A DNA stretch of 64,000 bases from NCBI RefSeq assembly GCF_041821025.1, contig NZ_JBGUAY010000002.1, positions 372,001 through 436,000 of the forward strand. The letters are read 5' to 3'. This document shows positions 34,573-42,609 of this stretch, piece after piece. The notes beneath the pieces are model-generated. The model was given only the letters and a program-made list of their open reading frames with translations. It was not told the origin of the DNA and searched no databases. Every line of letters starts with the position of its first letter. The first letter of the stretch is position 1. Source of the DNA: Egicoccus sp. AB-alg6-2. Lineage in GTDB: Bacteria > Actinomycetota > Nitriliruptoria > Nitriliruptorales > Nitriliruptoraceae. The position numbers and the translations under genes were made by a program.

Positions 34573-36168
34573 ATGAACTCCTCGATCGCCCCGACCTTCT
34601 CCCGCCGCCACCGTGGCGGCCCTGGGACCCGTCGGCACGTCACGGCCATGTCCTGGCGCGAGCGCCGAACTTCCGGCCTGCTGGAAGGCGCTGAAGCTTT
34701 TGCGGTGCTGGCCGCGGACGAGCGGGCCGGCTATACCCCGGCCGTCGCCACTCCCGAGGCCGTCGTGCCGGCGCCGTCGGGGCCGGATCCTGAGCCGGTG
34801 GGGGATCTTCGGGGTGCGGTTGCGCAGGCGCGGGCGGCGCTGTTGCGGGTGCACCGCATGGCCTGTGCGGAGCAGGTGTCGTGGGGTGGGGAGCTGGCGG
34901 CACTGAGCGAGCTGGTGGACACGTTGGATCGTGGTCATGCGGCGGCGCTTGCGTTGGTGGATCGGATCGAGTCGCAGGGCCTGGCGGAGCGGCGGGCGGG
35001 GTTGCCGTTGGCGTCGGTGTTGGCGATGGGGACCAACGCGCCGTTCGGGGAGCGCCGGTTTCTGCAGACCGCGCGTGAGACGTTGCGGCATCTGCCGGCG
35101 GTGCGGGCGGCGTTCGATGCGGGGGTGTTGGGGTGGGGTCAGGTCCGCGCGATCGTGTCCGAGGCCAGGCCGTTGACGGTGGAGTTGCGGGCGCAGCTCG
35201 ACGCCGGTTTCGCCGATCGGGACGAACTTCGCCGGTTGCAGCCCGACGAGATCGTGGACCGGACCGCGGACGTGGGGTCTGGTCTGCGTGAGGATCTGGC
35301 GCGGCGGCGGACGGTGGCCCGCCAGCAGCGCCGCTACCTGCACGTGCAGTCCTCGTTCGAGGGTGGGGTGCGTGGCAACTTCGACCTGCCCGCCGAGGAC
35401 GGCGCGTTGCTGCTCGAGGCGTTACAGGCCGCCGCGGCCGCCCCGACCGGCGACCGTGACCTCACCGTCGACGCCACCGACCCCACCATCCCCGCCCTGA
35501 CCGTCCCCGCCCCACCTGCCGGCCCCGCCCCGACCGTCTCCGCCGCCGCTGATGCGGGTGCGGTGGAGGGCGGGTTCGACCGGCCGCGGGCGCGGCAGTT
35601 CGCGGATGCGTTGGTGCGGTTGGCCGAGACGTTTCTGGCGGGTGGGCGTGCCGATGGTCGGGTGGTGCGGGCACGGCCCACGATGCTGGTGGTGACCGAC
35701 ATCGCCGCGCTGGTCGGCGACTCGGTCGCGGCCCGTCGGACGCGGCTGTTGTGGCGGCTGCCCGGTGCTCCGCCCGCGCTCACCAGCGACGCGGTGCAGC
35801 GGATCTCGTGTGATGCGGACCTGCAGTTCCTGCTGGTCGACGGTCATCAGGTGCTGGGGATCAGTGCACCGACCTCCCAGATCCCGGCGCGGGTGCGGCG
35901 TGCGGTTGCGGCCCGTGATCAGGGCTGCCGGTTTCCGGGCTGCCGGGCCCCGGTGGGCTGGACCGATCTGCACCACGTGATCGGGCGTGAGCGGGGCGGG
36001 CCGACCACCGTGGACAACCTGGTCGCACTCTGCCGCCGCCACCACATGGCGGTCACCGAGGGACGCTGGCGTCTGACCATGACCGACGACGCGACCGTGA
36101 CCGTCCGACGCGGACGCCACACCTCCACCTCCGACCCGCCCCTACGCCGCCATCCCATCGACGGCTGA
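34573..36168 (+). CDS. DUF222 and HNH-endonuclease domain protein (13E12 family)
   Basis: 531 residues. The large middle part (about 75-420) is a DUF222 domain, and the C-terminal 60-70 residues are an HNH nuclease: QGCRFPGC, then WTDLHHVIGRERGGPTT, VDNLVALCRRHH, with Cys/His residues for the zinc knuckle. A proline/alanine-rich insert lies at about 295-330. Such genes are multi-copy in many actinobacteria and sometimes carry mobile elements; the DNA target is unknown. Codons in the 34800-35300 stretch favour G- and T-ending forms (TTG, GCG, CGG, GTG) unlike the C-ending bias of its neighbours, hinting at a foreign or mobile origin. ATG at 34573, with a SOS-like box just upstream. Confidence 0.88.
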   Translation: MNSSIAPTFSRRHRGGPGTRRHVTAMSWRERRTSGLLEGAEAFAVLAADERAGYTPAVATPEAVVPAPSGPDPEPVGDLRGAVAQARAALLRVHRMACAEQVSWGGELAALSELVDTLDRGHAAALALVDRIESQGLAERRAGLPLASVLAMGTNAPFGERRFLQTARETLRHLPAVRAAFDAGVLGWGQVRAIVSEARPLTVELRAQLDAGFADRDELRRLQPDEIVDRTADVGSGLREDLARRRTVARQQRRYLHVQSSFEGGVRGNFDLPAEDGALLLEALQAAAAAPTGDRDLTVDATDPTIPALTVPAPPAGPAPTVSAAADAGAVEGGFDRPRARQFADALVRLAETFLAGGRADGRVVRARPTMLVVTDIAALVGDSVAARRTRLLWRLPGAPPALTSDAVQRISCDADLQFLLVDGHQVLGISAPTSQIPARVRRAVAARDQGCRFPGCRAPVGWTDLHHVIGRERGGPTTVDNLVALCRRHHMAVTEGRWRLTMTDDATVTVRRGRHTSTSDPPLRRHPIDG

Positions 36169-36257
36169 CCGTCGCACCCTGCGGATCGTTCGCCGCCGGA
36201 CCCGCCGGGGGGCGTCTCCGGCAGACCCTCACCCGGTGATTCATGCCTGCTCGGGCG

Positions 36258-36662
36258 TCAGCCCAGCGAGTCCTCGAGGTCGCGGACAGCGCGGTTGGCG
36301 AGCTCGAGCTGATGATCGTCAGGACGGTCGCCGAGCGCGGTCAGCGAGGCGACTGCCCGCTGGGTGCTGCCGGGCTCGAGGGTGAACCCCGAACGGTCGA
36401 TCCGGTCGATGCCGGCAACGGGGCGGGTGGCCGGCTCACCGCCGTCCACCCCGAGCATGCCCAGAATGCGTCCGAGGCGCGCCTCGAGCTCACGCCAGCC
36501 GGCGTCCCCCTCGCCGGCGTCGGACTGGCCGGCGTCGGACTGGCCGTCGTCCGGCAGACGCGACGCGGCCAATACCCGCGACTGGTGCAGCACCTGCACG
36601 AGCTGGAAGTCCTGGGTGCCGCTGCCACTGGCCTGCGGCAGGGACTTGTCGTCGTCGGCCAT
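36258..36662 (-). CDS. Hypothetical acidic protein downstream of a 15-bp minisatellite
   Basis: 134 residues, not recognised. ATG at 36662 has AGGGAG six bases upstream. The same frame stays open to a GTG at 36839, and that longer form (193 residues) would carry five DATDV repeats encoded by the minisatellite. The short form has three S-D-A-G-like repeats (QSDAGQSDAGEGDAG, about 46-60) and no hydrophobic segment. Function unknown; likely cytoplasmic. It converges with the DUF222-HNH gene and diverges from the ABC transporter gene. Confidence 0.6.
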   Translation of the reverse strand: MADDDKSLPQASGSGTQDFQLVQVLHQSRVLAASRLPDDGQSDAGQSDAGEGDAGWRELEARLGRILGMLGVDGGEPATRPVAGIDRIDRSGFTLEPGSTQRAVASLTALGDRPDDHQLELANRAVRDLEDSLG

Positions 36663-36675
36663 GGTGCACTCCCTG

Positions 36676-36758
36676 GTCGCGTCTACGTCGGTCGCGTCTA
36701 CGTCGGTCGCGTCTACGTCGGTCGCGTCTACGTCGGTCGCGTCTACGTCGGTCGCGTC
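36676..36758. repeat. 15-bp tandem repeat (minisatellite), five perfect copies plus a partial copy
   Basis: GTCGCGTCTACGTCG is repeated perfectly at 36676, 36691, 36706, 36721 and 36736; a partial copy (GTCGCGTC) begins at 36751. It lies 14 bases upstream of the short start of the minus-strand hypothetical gene. In that gene's frame each unit is Asp-Ala-Thr-Asp-Val, and copy-number change keeps the frame. Confidence 0.95.
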
Positions 36759-36879
36759 CGCGGCAATCGCGCCCGGGTCGGCCGCGCGGTCGCTTCCGCA
36801 TGTGCCATCCACCGTCGCCGACCGCGCGGCAGGGTGCAATCGGCTGGCCCCGCCGGTCGGGCGGGTCCGCGGGCGGTCC

Positions 36880-36885
36880 TAAGCT
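36880..36885 (+). promoter_or_regulatory. Putative -10 (TAAGCT) before the ABC transporter gene
   Basis: TAAGCT lies 55 bases before the GTG at 36941, in the divergent gap. It fits the TAnnnT pattern; no -35 is clear. Confidence 0.3.
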
Positions 36886-36940
36886 GCCGCTCCGCTCGCG
36901 CGCCGCATCGCGCTCCCGACTCGCCGCCCCGGTTCCGCCC

Positions 36941-38761
36941 GTGCCTGCCTCCCCATTCCCCTCCGCGCCCTCCGGACGGCCTGCCGCCAACCAGCTGGTG
37001 CGCCTGTGGCGCTATGCCCGGCACCGCCGGCGGCGGGCGGTCGTCGCCACGATCGCCTCCGTGCTCAACACCCTGTTCGACATCGCGCCGCCGTACCTGA
37101 TCAGCATGGCCGTCGACGTGGTGGCCGCCGGTGAGGACTCGCTCATCGGCCGCTGGTTCGACCTGCCGTCGCAACGCGACCAGCTCGTGGTCGTGGCGAT
37201 CCTCACGGTCGTGGTCTGGGTGCTCGAGTCCGCGACCGACTACTGGGCCGACGTCGAGTGGCGGAACCTGGCGCAGACCATCGAGCACGAACTGCGCATC
37301 GACGCCTACGAACACGTCCAGGGCCTGGACCTGGCCGCCTTCGAGGACCGCAGCACCGGCGGGCTCATGGCGATCCTCAGCGACGACGTCAACCAGCTCG
37401 AGCGCTTCCTCGACCACGGCCTGCTCCTGCTGATCCACATCGCCGTGTCGGTGCTGGTCATCGGTGGCACCTACATCGCCTACGCCCCCGGGATCGGCGT
37501 GCTGGCCGTTCTGCCGGTGCCGTTGATCGTGTGGGGCTCGGTCCGCTTCCAGCGCACGCTCGCGCCGCGGTACGCCCACATCCGCTCGCGCGTCGGCATC
37601 CTCACCGGCTCGCTCGGGAACGCGTTGGGAGGCATCGCCACGATCAAGGCGTTCGGGGCCGAGCGGCGCGAGCTCGCCCGGATCGAACGCGAGTCGGAGG
37701 ACTACCGCCAGGCCAACCGGCGCGCGATCTGGCTGTCCGCCGCCTTCGTGCCGCTGATCCGCATGCCGATCCTGGCCGGCTTCACCGCGATCCTGCTGCT
37801 CGGGGGGCTGCGGACACTCGACGGCACCATGGAGGTCGGCGTCTACACGCTGATGGTGTTCATGGTCCAGCGGCTGCTGTGGCCCCTGACCCGGCTGGGG
37901 GAGGTGCTCGACCAGTACCAGCGCGCGATGGCGTCGACCCGGCGGGTGCTCGACCTGCTCGACGAACCGCACCACATCGTCGGCGGCACGAAGGCGCTGC
38001 CCCGACCGCGGGGCGACGTCGACTTCGACGGTGTCCGGTTCGCCTACGCGACCGGCGAGGAGGTGCTGCACGGCATCGACCTGCGCGTGCCGGCGGGCGA
38101 GACCCACGCGATCGTCGGCGCCACGGGCGCGGGCAAGTCGACGGTCGTCAAGCTGCTGCTGCGCCTGTACGACGTCACCGACGGTGCGGTCCGCCTCGAC
38201 GGGCACGACCTGCGGGAGCTGCGCCTCGACGACCTGCGCGCCGCAATCGGCTTCGTGAGCCAGGACGTGTTCCTGTTCCACGGCACCGTGCGCGAGAACC
38301 TCGTGTACGGCCGTCCCGATGCGACCGAGGACCAGATCCGTGCCGCCGCCGAGGCGGCCGAGGCCGCCGACTTCATCGACGCGATGCCGCAGGGCTACGA
38401 CACCGTCGTCGGCGAACGGGGGCAGAAGCTGTCCGGCGGCCAGCGGCAGCGGCTTTCGATCGCCCGGGCGATCCTGCGCGACCCGCCGGTGCTCGTCCTC
38501 GACGAGGCGACCTCGGCGGTCGACAACGAGACCGAGGCCGCCATCCAGCGCTCGCTCGCCCGGGTGTCGCGCGACCGCACGACCATCGTCATCGCCCACC
38601 GGCTGTCCACCATCCGGCACGCCGACCGCATCCACGTGCTGCACCAGGGCGAGGTCGTCGAGGCAGGCACCCACGACGAACTCGTGGCCGCCGACGGCCG
38701 CTACGCCGCCCTGTGGAAGGTCCAGACCGGGGAGCTCGCACCCGACAGCAGCCCGTACTGA
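36941..38761 (+). CDS. ABC transporter, fused membrane and ATPase domains (ABCB-type exporter half)
   Basis: 606 residues. The N-terminal half (about 20-325) has six transmembrane helices; the C-terminal half is the nucleotide-binding domain with Walker A GATGAGKST (about 396), Q-loop FVSQDVFLF, signature LSGGQRQR, Walker B VLVLDEATS and the H-loop IAHRLSTI. It acts as a dimer and probably exports lipids, peptides or drugs; the substrate is not readable. I chose the GTG at 36941, since the sequence upstream is promoter-like and Pro/Arg-rich; the Shine-Dalgarno is weak. Confidence 0.92.
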   Translation: MPASPFPSAPSGRPAANQLVRLWRYARHRRRRAVVATIASVLNTLFDIAPPYLISMAVDVVAAGEDSLIGRWFDLPSQRDQLVVVAILTVVVWVLESATDYWADVEWRNLAQTIEHELRIDAYEHVQGLDLAAFEDRSTGGLMAILSDDVNQLERFLDHGLLLLIHIAVSVLVIGGTYIAYAPGIGVLAVLPVPLIVWGSVRFQRTLAPRYAHIRSRVGILTGSLGNALGGIATIKAFGAERRELARIERESEDYRQANRRAIWLSAAFVPLIRMPILAGFTAILLLGGLRTLDGTMEVGVYTLMVFMVQRLLWPLTRLGEVLDQYQRAMASTRRVLDLLDEPHHIVGGTKALPRPRGDVDFDGVRFAYATGEEVLHGIDLRVPAGETHAIVGATGAGKSTVVKLLLRLYDVTDGAVRLDGHDLRELRLDDLRAAIGFVSQDVFLFHGTVRENLVYGRPDATEDQIRAAAEAAEAADFIDAMPQGYDTVVGERGQKLSGGQRQRLSIARAILRDPPVLVLDEATSAVDNETEAAIQRSLARVSRDRTTIVIAHRLSTIRHADRIHVLHQGEVVEAGTHDELVAADGRYAALWKVQTGELAPDSSPY

Positions 38762-38778
38762 GGCGAATCGCGCGGGTG

Positions 38779-39624
38779 TCAGGGGTGGCGGACACCCTCG
38801 CCACGCAGGACGGCGGCGTAGCCCTCGCGGTAGGTCGGGTAGGCGAACGCGAAGCCCGTCGCCAGCAGCCGGTCGTTGCGGCAGCGCTTGTCACCACCAC
38901 GCGACCGCTGGTGGGCGCCCTCCGGCGGGGGCGGTACGCCGAGCTGGTCGGCGAGCCAACGCACGACCTCGCCACGGTCCACCGGTGCCTCGTCGACGCC
39001 GAGGTAGACCTCCGCCGGGTCGGCGACCCGTGTCAGCAGATGCACGATCGCCTCGGCGGCGTCGTCGCGGTGGATGCGGTTGGTGTGCACCGGCGGTTGC
39101 GGGGCCACGGCCTCGCCCGCCCGCACCTGGTCGAGCAGGCGCGTGCGACCCGGCCCGTAGATGCCGGCCAGCCGGAACACGGTCCCGGGCAACGGTGCCT
39201 CGAACAGCAATTGCTCGGCCTCCACCAGGACGCGTCCGGTGTCGCTGTTCGGCCGGGTCGGGGTCGTCTCGTCGACCCAGCTGCCGTCGTCGACGCCGTA
39301 GACGGCGGTGCTGGAGACGAACAGCACGCGCTGCGGCGAGGCGCCGGCGCGCTGCAGACCGTCCAGGACGCCGGCGAGACCGTCGTGGTAGACCCGCCGG
39401 TAGGCGGACACCGAGCGCTGGCCCGGCGCCGCGGCGAAGACGACCGCGTCGACGTCGTGGGGCAGCGGAGGCAGCGCATCGCCGAGGTCGCCCGCCAGGC
39501 GTTCGAAGCCGCTCGGCAGCCGCTCTGCTCGCCGCCGCAGTCCCACCACGTCGTGCCCGTCGCGGAGCAGGCGCAACCCGGTCTCGGTCCCGAGGTCGCC
39601 GCATCCGGCGATGAGCACCTTCAT
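38779..39624 (-). CDS. NAD-dependent epimerase/dehydratase-like SDR protein (YeeZ type)
   Basis: 281 residues. N-terminal Rossmann motif KVLIAGCGDLGTETGLRLL, then LFVSSTAVYGVDDGSWVDE and FRLAGIYGPGR, all from the extended SDR family. The Tyr-x3-Lys catalytic pair normally found after the Ser motif is not evident (the region reads SDTGRVLVEAEQLL), as in YeeZ-like members, so enzymatic activity is uncertain. The gene overlaps the serine hydrolase stop by four bases (ATGA). It converges with the ABC transporter gene. Confidence 0.78.
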   Translation of the reverse strand: MKVLIAGCGDLGTETGLRLLRDGHDVVGLRRRAERLPSGFERLAGDLGDALPPLPHDVDAVVFAAAPGQRSVSAYRRVYHDGLAGVLDGLQRAGASPQRVLFVSSTAVYGVDDGSWVDETTPTRPNSDTGRVLVEAEQLLFEAPLPGTVFRLAGIYGPGRTRLLDQVRAGEAVAPQPPVHTNRIHRDDAAEAIVHLLTRVADPAEVYLGVDEAPVDRGEVVRWLADQLGVPPPPEGAHQRSRGGDKRCRNDRLLATGFAFAYPTYREGYAAVLRGEGVRHP

Positions 39625-40436
39625 CGCCCGTAGGCGTCCACGACCGCGTCCAGCAACGGCGGCCACGCCTGCCGGCTCCAGTCGCCGAAGGGGCGGTCGG
39701 CGAGCGAGGCGACGGCCACGTGCGCCTGTGGATCCACGACGATGAACGACCCGCTCTGGCCGAAGTGCCCGAACGACGCCGGCGAGAGGCGCTCGCCGGT
39801 CCAGTGGGGCTCCTTGCCGTCCTTGATCTCGAAGCCGAGCCCCCAGTCGTTGGGCTGCTGTCGGCCGTGTCCGGGCAGCACGCCGCCGAGGCCGGGAAAC
39901 GCGACCGTGGTCGCCTGGCGGACCAGGTCGGGGTCCAGCAGGGTCGGGGCCAGCAGCTCGCGACCGAAACGCAGCAGGTCGCTGACCGTGCCGAGCGCGT
40001 CCTTGGCGGGGGAGCCGTCCAGCACCGTGTCGTGCATGCCGAGCGGCGCGAACACCTCGTGCTCGACGTGCTGGGCGAAGGGGGCGTCGACCCGCTCGGC
40101 GACGAGCTCACCGAGCACCTCGAAGCCGGTGTTGGAGTACACGCGACGGGCGCCCGGCTCACCGGTCAACGGACCGCCCTCGAAGTTGAGGCCGGACGCG
40201 TGCGCCAGCAGGTGCCGCACGGTCGCGCCGGGAGGGCCGGCGGGCTCGTCGAGGTGCAACGCCCCGTCCTGCACCGCGATCAGCACCGCGTAGGCCGCGA
40301 GTGGCTTGGTGACCGACGCCATCGGCAGGACCTCGTCGACGGCCCCACGGGCCTCGAGCGTGGTGTCGGCATCGGTCACGCCGGCTGCCGCGGTGTCGAC
40401 CGGCCAGTCGTCGAGGGGGGCCAGGACAGCAACCAA
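39621..40436 (-). CDS. Serine hydrolase of the beta-lactamase/class C family
   Basis: 271 residues, shorter than true AmpC enzymes. The catalytic Ser-x-x-Lys is ASVTK (Ser41, Lys44), and YSNTG (about Tyr98) supplies the second motif; the third (H/K-x-G) region is likely HFGQSG near 225. No signal peptide is apparent, so a cytoplasmic esterase/peptidase function is more probable than antibiotic resistance. The start is a TTG at 40436 with GGAG upstream. It is co-transcribed with the SDR gene. Confidence 0.82.
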   Translation of the reverse strand: MVAVLAPLDDWPVDTAAAGVTDADTTLEARGAVDEVLPMASVTKPLAAYAVLIAVQDGALHLDEPAGPPGATVRHLLAHASGLNFEGGPLTGEPGARRVYSNTGFEVLGELVAERVDAPFAQHVEHEVFAPLGMHDTVLDGSPAKDALGTVSDLLRFGRELLAPTLLDPDLVRQATTVAFPGLGGVLPGHGRQQPNDWGLGFEIKDGKEPHWTGERLSPASFGHFGQSGSFIVVDPQAHVAVASLADRPFGDWSRQAWPPLLDAVVDAYGR

Positions 40437-40546
40437 GGAAGCGACTCCGGGACAGGGGTGGGTGGCGTCGGATGACGGGCGGCCGGGTGGTGGCCAGCGA
40501 CTGTAGTGACCCCCGAGGAGGCGGTGACCCCCGAGGAGACGTCGCC

Positions 40547-41191
40547 CTACAGCTGGCCCACCAGGTCACGGGGGGCGTCGACGACCCGTTTGGCACCGGC
40601 GGCACGCAGGTCGTCGTCCCCGAAGCCGCCGCAGCGGACCGCGATGGCGTCGATCCCGGCCCGGCCTGCGGCGAGGGCGTCCCACGGCGCGTCACCGATC
40701 ATGATCGCCTGGGCCGGGTCGATGCCGGCCTCGGTGCACGAGGCGAGCAGGAGGTCGGGCGCCGGCTTGGACGATTCGACCCCGTCGGCGTCGGTGAAGG
40801 GCAGGTCCTCGCGACCGAGCACGGCCAGCAGCGCCTTGCGCTCGTCGGTGCCCGCCGAGGTCGAGATGATGAACGGCACGCCGCGCTGCTCGAGGTCGTC
40901 GAGCAGGTCCAGGGCGCCGTCCGTGCGCCGCAACGTGTCGACGCGGTCGAGGAACCGGCGCTTGTGGTCGTCGGCGAGGTCGTCGGCGTCGTCGACGTGC
41001 CGGCCGAGCAACCACGGCACGATCCGGTCGCTGCCCATGCCGATGCCGGCGTGGATCCGCCACTGCGGCACGTCGTAGCCGGCCGCGGCGAACGCCTCGT
41101 GCCAGGCGACGACGTGCTGGTAGACCGAGTCGACGAGCGTGCCGTCGAGATCGAGGAGGACGCCGGCGGTGGGGTGTGGGGAGGAAGTCAT
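40547..41191 (-). CDS. HAD family phosphatase
   Basis: 214 residues. LLDLDGTLVDS at residues 12-22 carries the nucleophile and acid/base Asp14 and Asp16. A four-helix cap follows (to about 85), then IISTSAGTDER (motif II), SKPAPDLLL (Lys of motif III) and IMIGDAPWDALA (motif IV). This is a beta-phosphoglucomutase/phosphoglycolate phosphatase-like subgroup; the substrate is unknown. ATG at 41191; no strong ribosome-binding site. Confidence 0.86.
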   Translation of the reverse strand: MTSSPHPTAGVLLDLDGTLVDSVYQHVVAWHEAFAAAGYDVPQWRIHAGIGMGSDRIVPWLLGRHVDDADDLADDHKRRFLDRVDTLRRTDGALDLLDDLEQRGVPFIISTSAGTDERKALLAVLGREDLPFTDADGVESSKPAPDLLLASCTEAGIDPAQAIMIGDAPWDALAAGRAGIDAIAVRCGGFGDDDLRAAGAKRVVDAPRDLVGQL

Positions 41192-41217
41192 GACCAGAGC
41201 ATGACCCACCTCCGCAA

Positions 41218-41231
41218 GTGGCGCGCGCCAC
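41218..41231. repeat. Perfect 14-bp palindrome
   Basis: GTGGCGCGCGCCAC is a perfect inverted repeat lying 34 bases upstream of the sigma-28-like promoter and 27 bases upstream of the HAD start on the other strand. It could be an operator, or chance in GC-rich DNA. Confidence 0.5.
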
Positions 41232-41264
41232 GGGCTCGGCCGCACGTCCGAGGCGCGCCAGGAC

Positions 41265-41291
41265 GCAAGTTTCCCGGCCTCCTGCCGATAG
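41265..41291 (+). promoter_or_regulatory. Sigma-28 (FliA)-like promoter for the EAL/HDOD gene
   Basis: GCAAGTTT (41265-41272), an 11-base spacer, then GCCGATAG (41284-41291). The enterobacterial sigma-28 consensus is TAAAGTTT-N11-GCCGATAA, so 13 of 16 fixed positions match with the exact spacing. The start would be near 41299, giving an 85-base leader before the ATG at 41383. It is the only such element seen in the window. Confidence 0.7.
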
Positions 41292-41382
41292 TCGTCGTGG
41301 GAGCCACGCCACGCGGACCGGCGTCGCCCCGTCGGTCCGGGCCACGTCGTCGGCTGTGACCACCACCCCGAGGAGCCAGAGC

Positions 41383-42606
41383 ATGCACGACCTGCTGGGC
41401 GAGGTCCTGATCACCAGGCAACCGATCCTGACGCCCCAGCTGGAGGTCGTCGGCTACGAGCTGCTCTACCGCGAGGCCGAGTCCGAGGACGGCCCCGCCT
41501 CCCATGCCCCCGAGGACGTGCGGGCGGCGGCGCGGGTACTGGTCGACGGTGTGCTGGCGATGGGGCTCAACGAACTGACCGGAGGCGAGGACGCCTGGGT
41601 CGCCGTCCCGGTGGAGCTGCTGCTCGAGGACGCCCTGCTCGACGTCCCGCCGACGGGCCTGCTGCTGGAGGTGAGCGGCGGCGCGGAGCGGGTCGACGAG
41701 CTGCGCGCAGCCCTGACCCGACACCGGACCGCCGGCTTCCGACTCGTGCTGGCGGACGTGCACGCCGACGACCCGCGGCGCGAGCTGGCGCACCTGGTCG
41801 ACGTCGTGAAGCTGACGCCGGCCGACGGGTGGCAGGCGGTCGTCCCGCTGGTGCGTGAACTCGCGGCTTCCGGACACCGCGTCGCCGTCGCCGGCGTCGA
41901 GGACCCCGACGGGTTCGAGGCGTTGACCGCGGCCGGCGCCAGCCTGATCCAGGGATTCTTCTTCACCCGTCCGCGCGCCGTGCGTGGCGTGCGGCCGCTC
42001 GGACTCGCTCCCGGCCACCTCGCGCTGCTGCGCGCACTGGCCGCCGACGAGGTCGACCTCGCCGAGGTGGAGCGCCTGATCCGCACGGACCTGACCCTGT
42101 CGGACCGGTTCCTGCGCCTGGTCCACGCCGCATGCGGCTGGCGCGAGGTCGAGTCCATCCACCACGGCCTGGTGCTGCTGGGTGTCCGGGCCGTCCAGCG
42201 CTGGGTCGGCCTGCTGCTGTTGTCCGCGACCAGTCGTGAAGCGCCACGCGAACTGGTGGCGGTCGCCAGCGCCCGCGCCCGCGGATGCGAGCTGCTCGAG
42301 GAGCTCCGTGGCGGGAACCGTCGCCTCGAGGCCTTCACCCTCGGCATGTTCTCGGTCCTGGGGCCTGACGGCCTGCTCGACCGTGACACGCTTGCCGCGC
42401 TCCCCATCGACGGTGACGTCCGGCAGGCACTCGAGCAGGGCGACGGCCCGCTGCGCGAGCTGCTCGAGCTGCAGTTGGCGAGCGAGAAGGCCGAGTGGGA
42501 GCGGCTCGTCCACAGCGGCCGACGGTTGGGGCTCGCTCCACGACAGCTGGCACGTGCCCACGCCGACGCGCTGACCTGGTCGACCACGGTGAAGGCGGCG
42601 ACCTGA
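41383..42606 (+). CDS. Degenerate EAL plus HDOD domain protein (YuxH-like)
   Basis: 407 residues. The N-terminal 195 residues are an EAL-like domain (RQPILTPQLEVVGYELLYRE, where EAL reads ELL), lacking the metal-binding NLS and DDFG/VKLD motifs (VAVPVELLL, LADVHADDP, VVKLTPADG), so c-di-GMP hydrolysis is unlikely. Residues about 200-405 are an HDOD domain (LLRALAADEVDLAEVERLI, then LSDRFLRLVHAA), a protein-protein module of the HD fold without the HD pair. Such proteins act in signalling, often linked to motility. AGGAG precedes the ATG at 41383. The promoter upstream is sigma-28-like. Confidence 0.83.
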   Translation: MHDLLGEVLITRQPILTPQLEVVGYELLYREAESEDGPASHAPEDVRAAARVLVDGVLAMGLNELTGGEDAWVAVPVELLLEDALLDVPPTGLLLEVSGGAERVDELRAALTRHRTAGFRLVLADVHADDPRRELAHLVDVVKLTPADGWQAVVPLVRELAASGHRVAVAGVEDPDGFEALTAAGASLIQGFFFTRPRAVRGVRPLGLAPGHLALLRALAADEVDLAEVERLIRTDLTLSDRFLRLVHAACGWREVESIHHGLVLLGVRAVQRWVGLLLLSATSREAPRELVAVASARARGCELLEELRGGNRRLEAFTLGMFSVLGPDGLLDRDTLAALPIDGDVRQALEQGDGPLRELLELQLASEKAEWERLVHSGRRLGLAPRQLARAHADALTWSTTVKAAT

Positions 42607-42609
42607 CCG

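Noticed and set aside
39621-40436. A beta-lactamase resistance gene
   Set aside because: The Ser-x-x-Lys and YSN motifs are present, but the protein is short, lacks a signal peptide and is coupled to an SDR gene. A cytoplasmic esterase or peptidase is more likely.
41218-41300. A c-di-GMP-I riboswitch before the EAL/HDOD gene
   Set aside because: GGACGCAAG resembles the conserved riboswitch segment, but the rest of the consensus and helices are missing. The same bases fit a sigma-28 promoter exactly.
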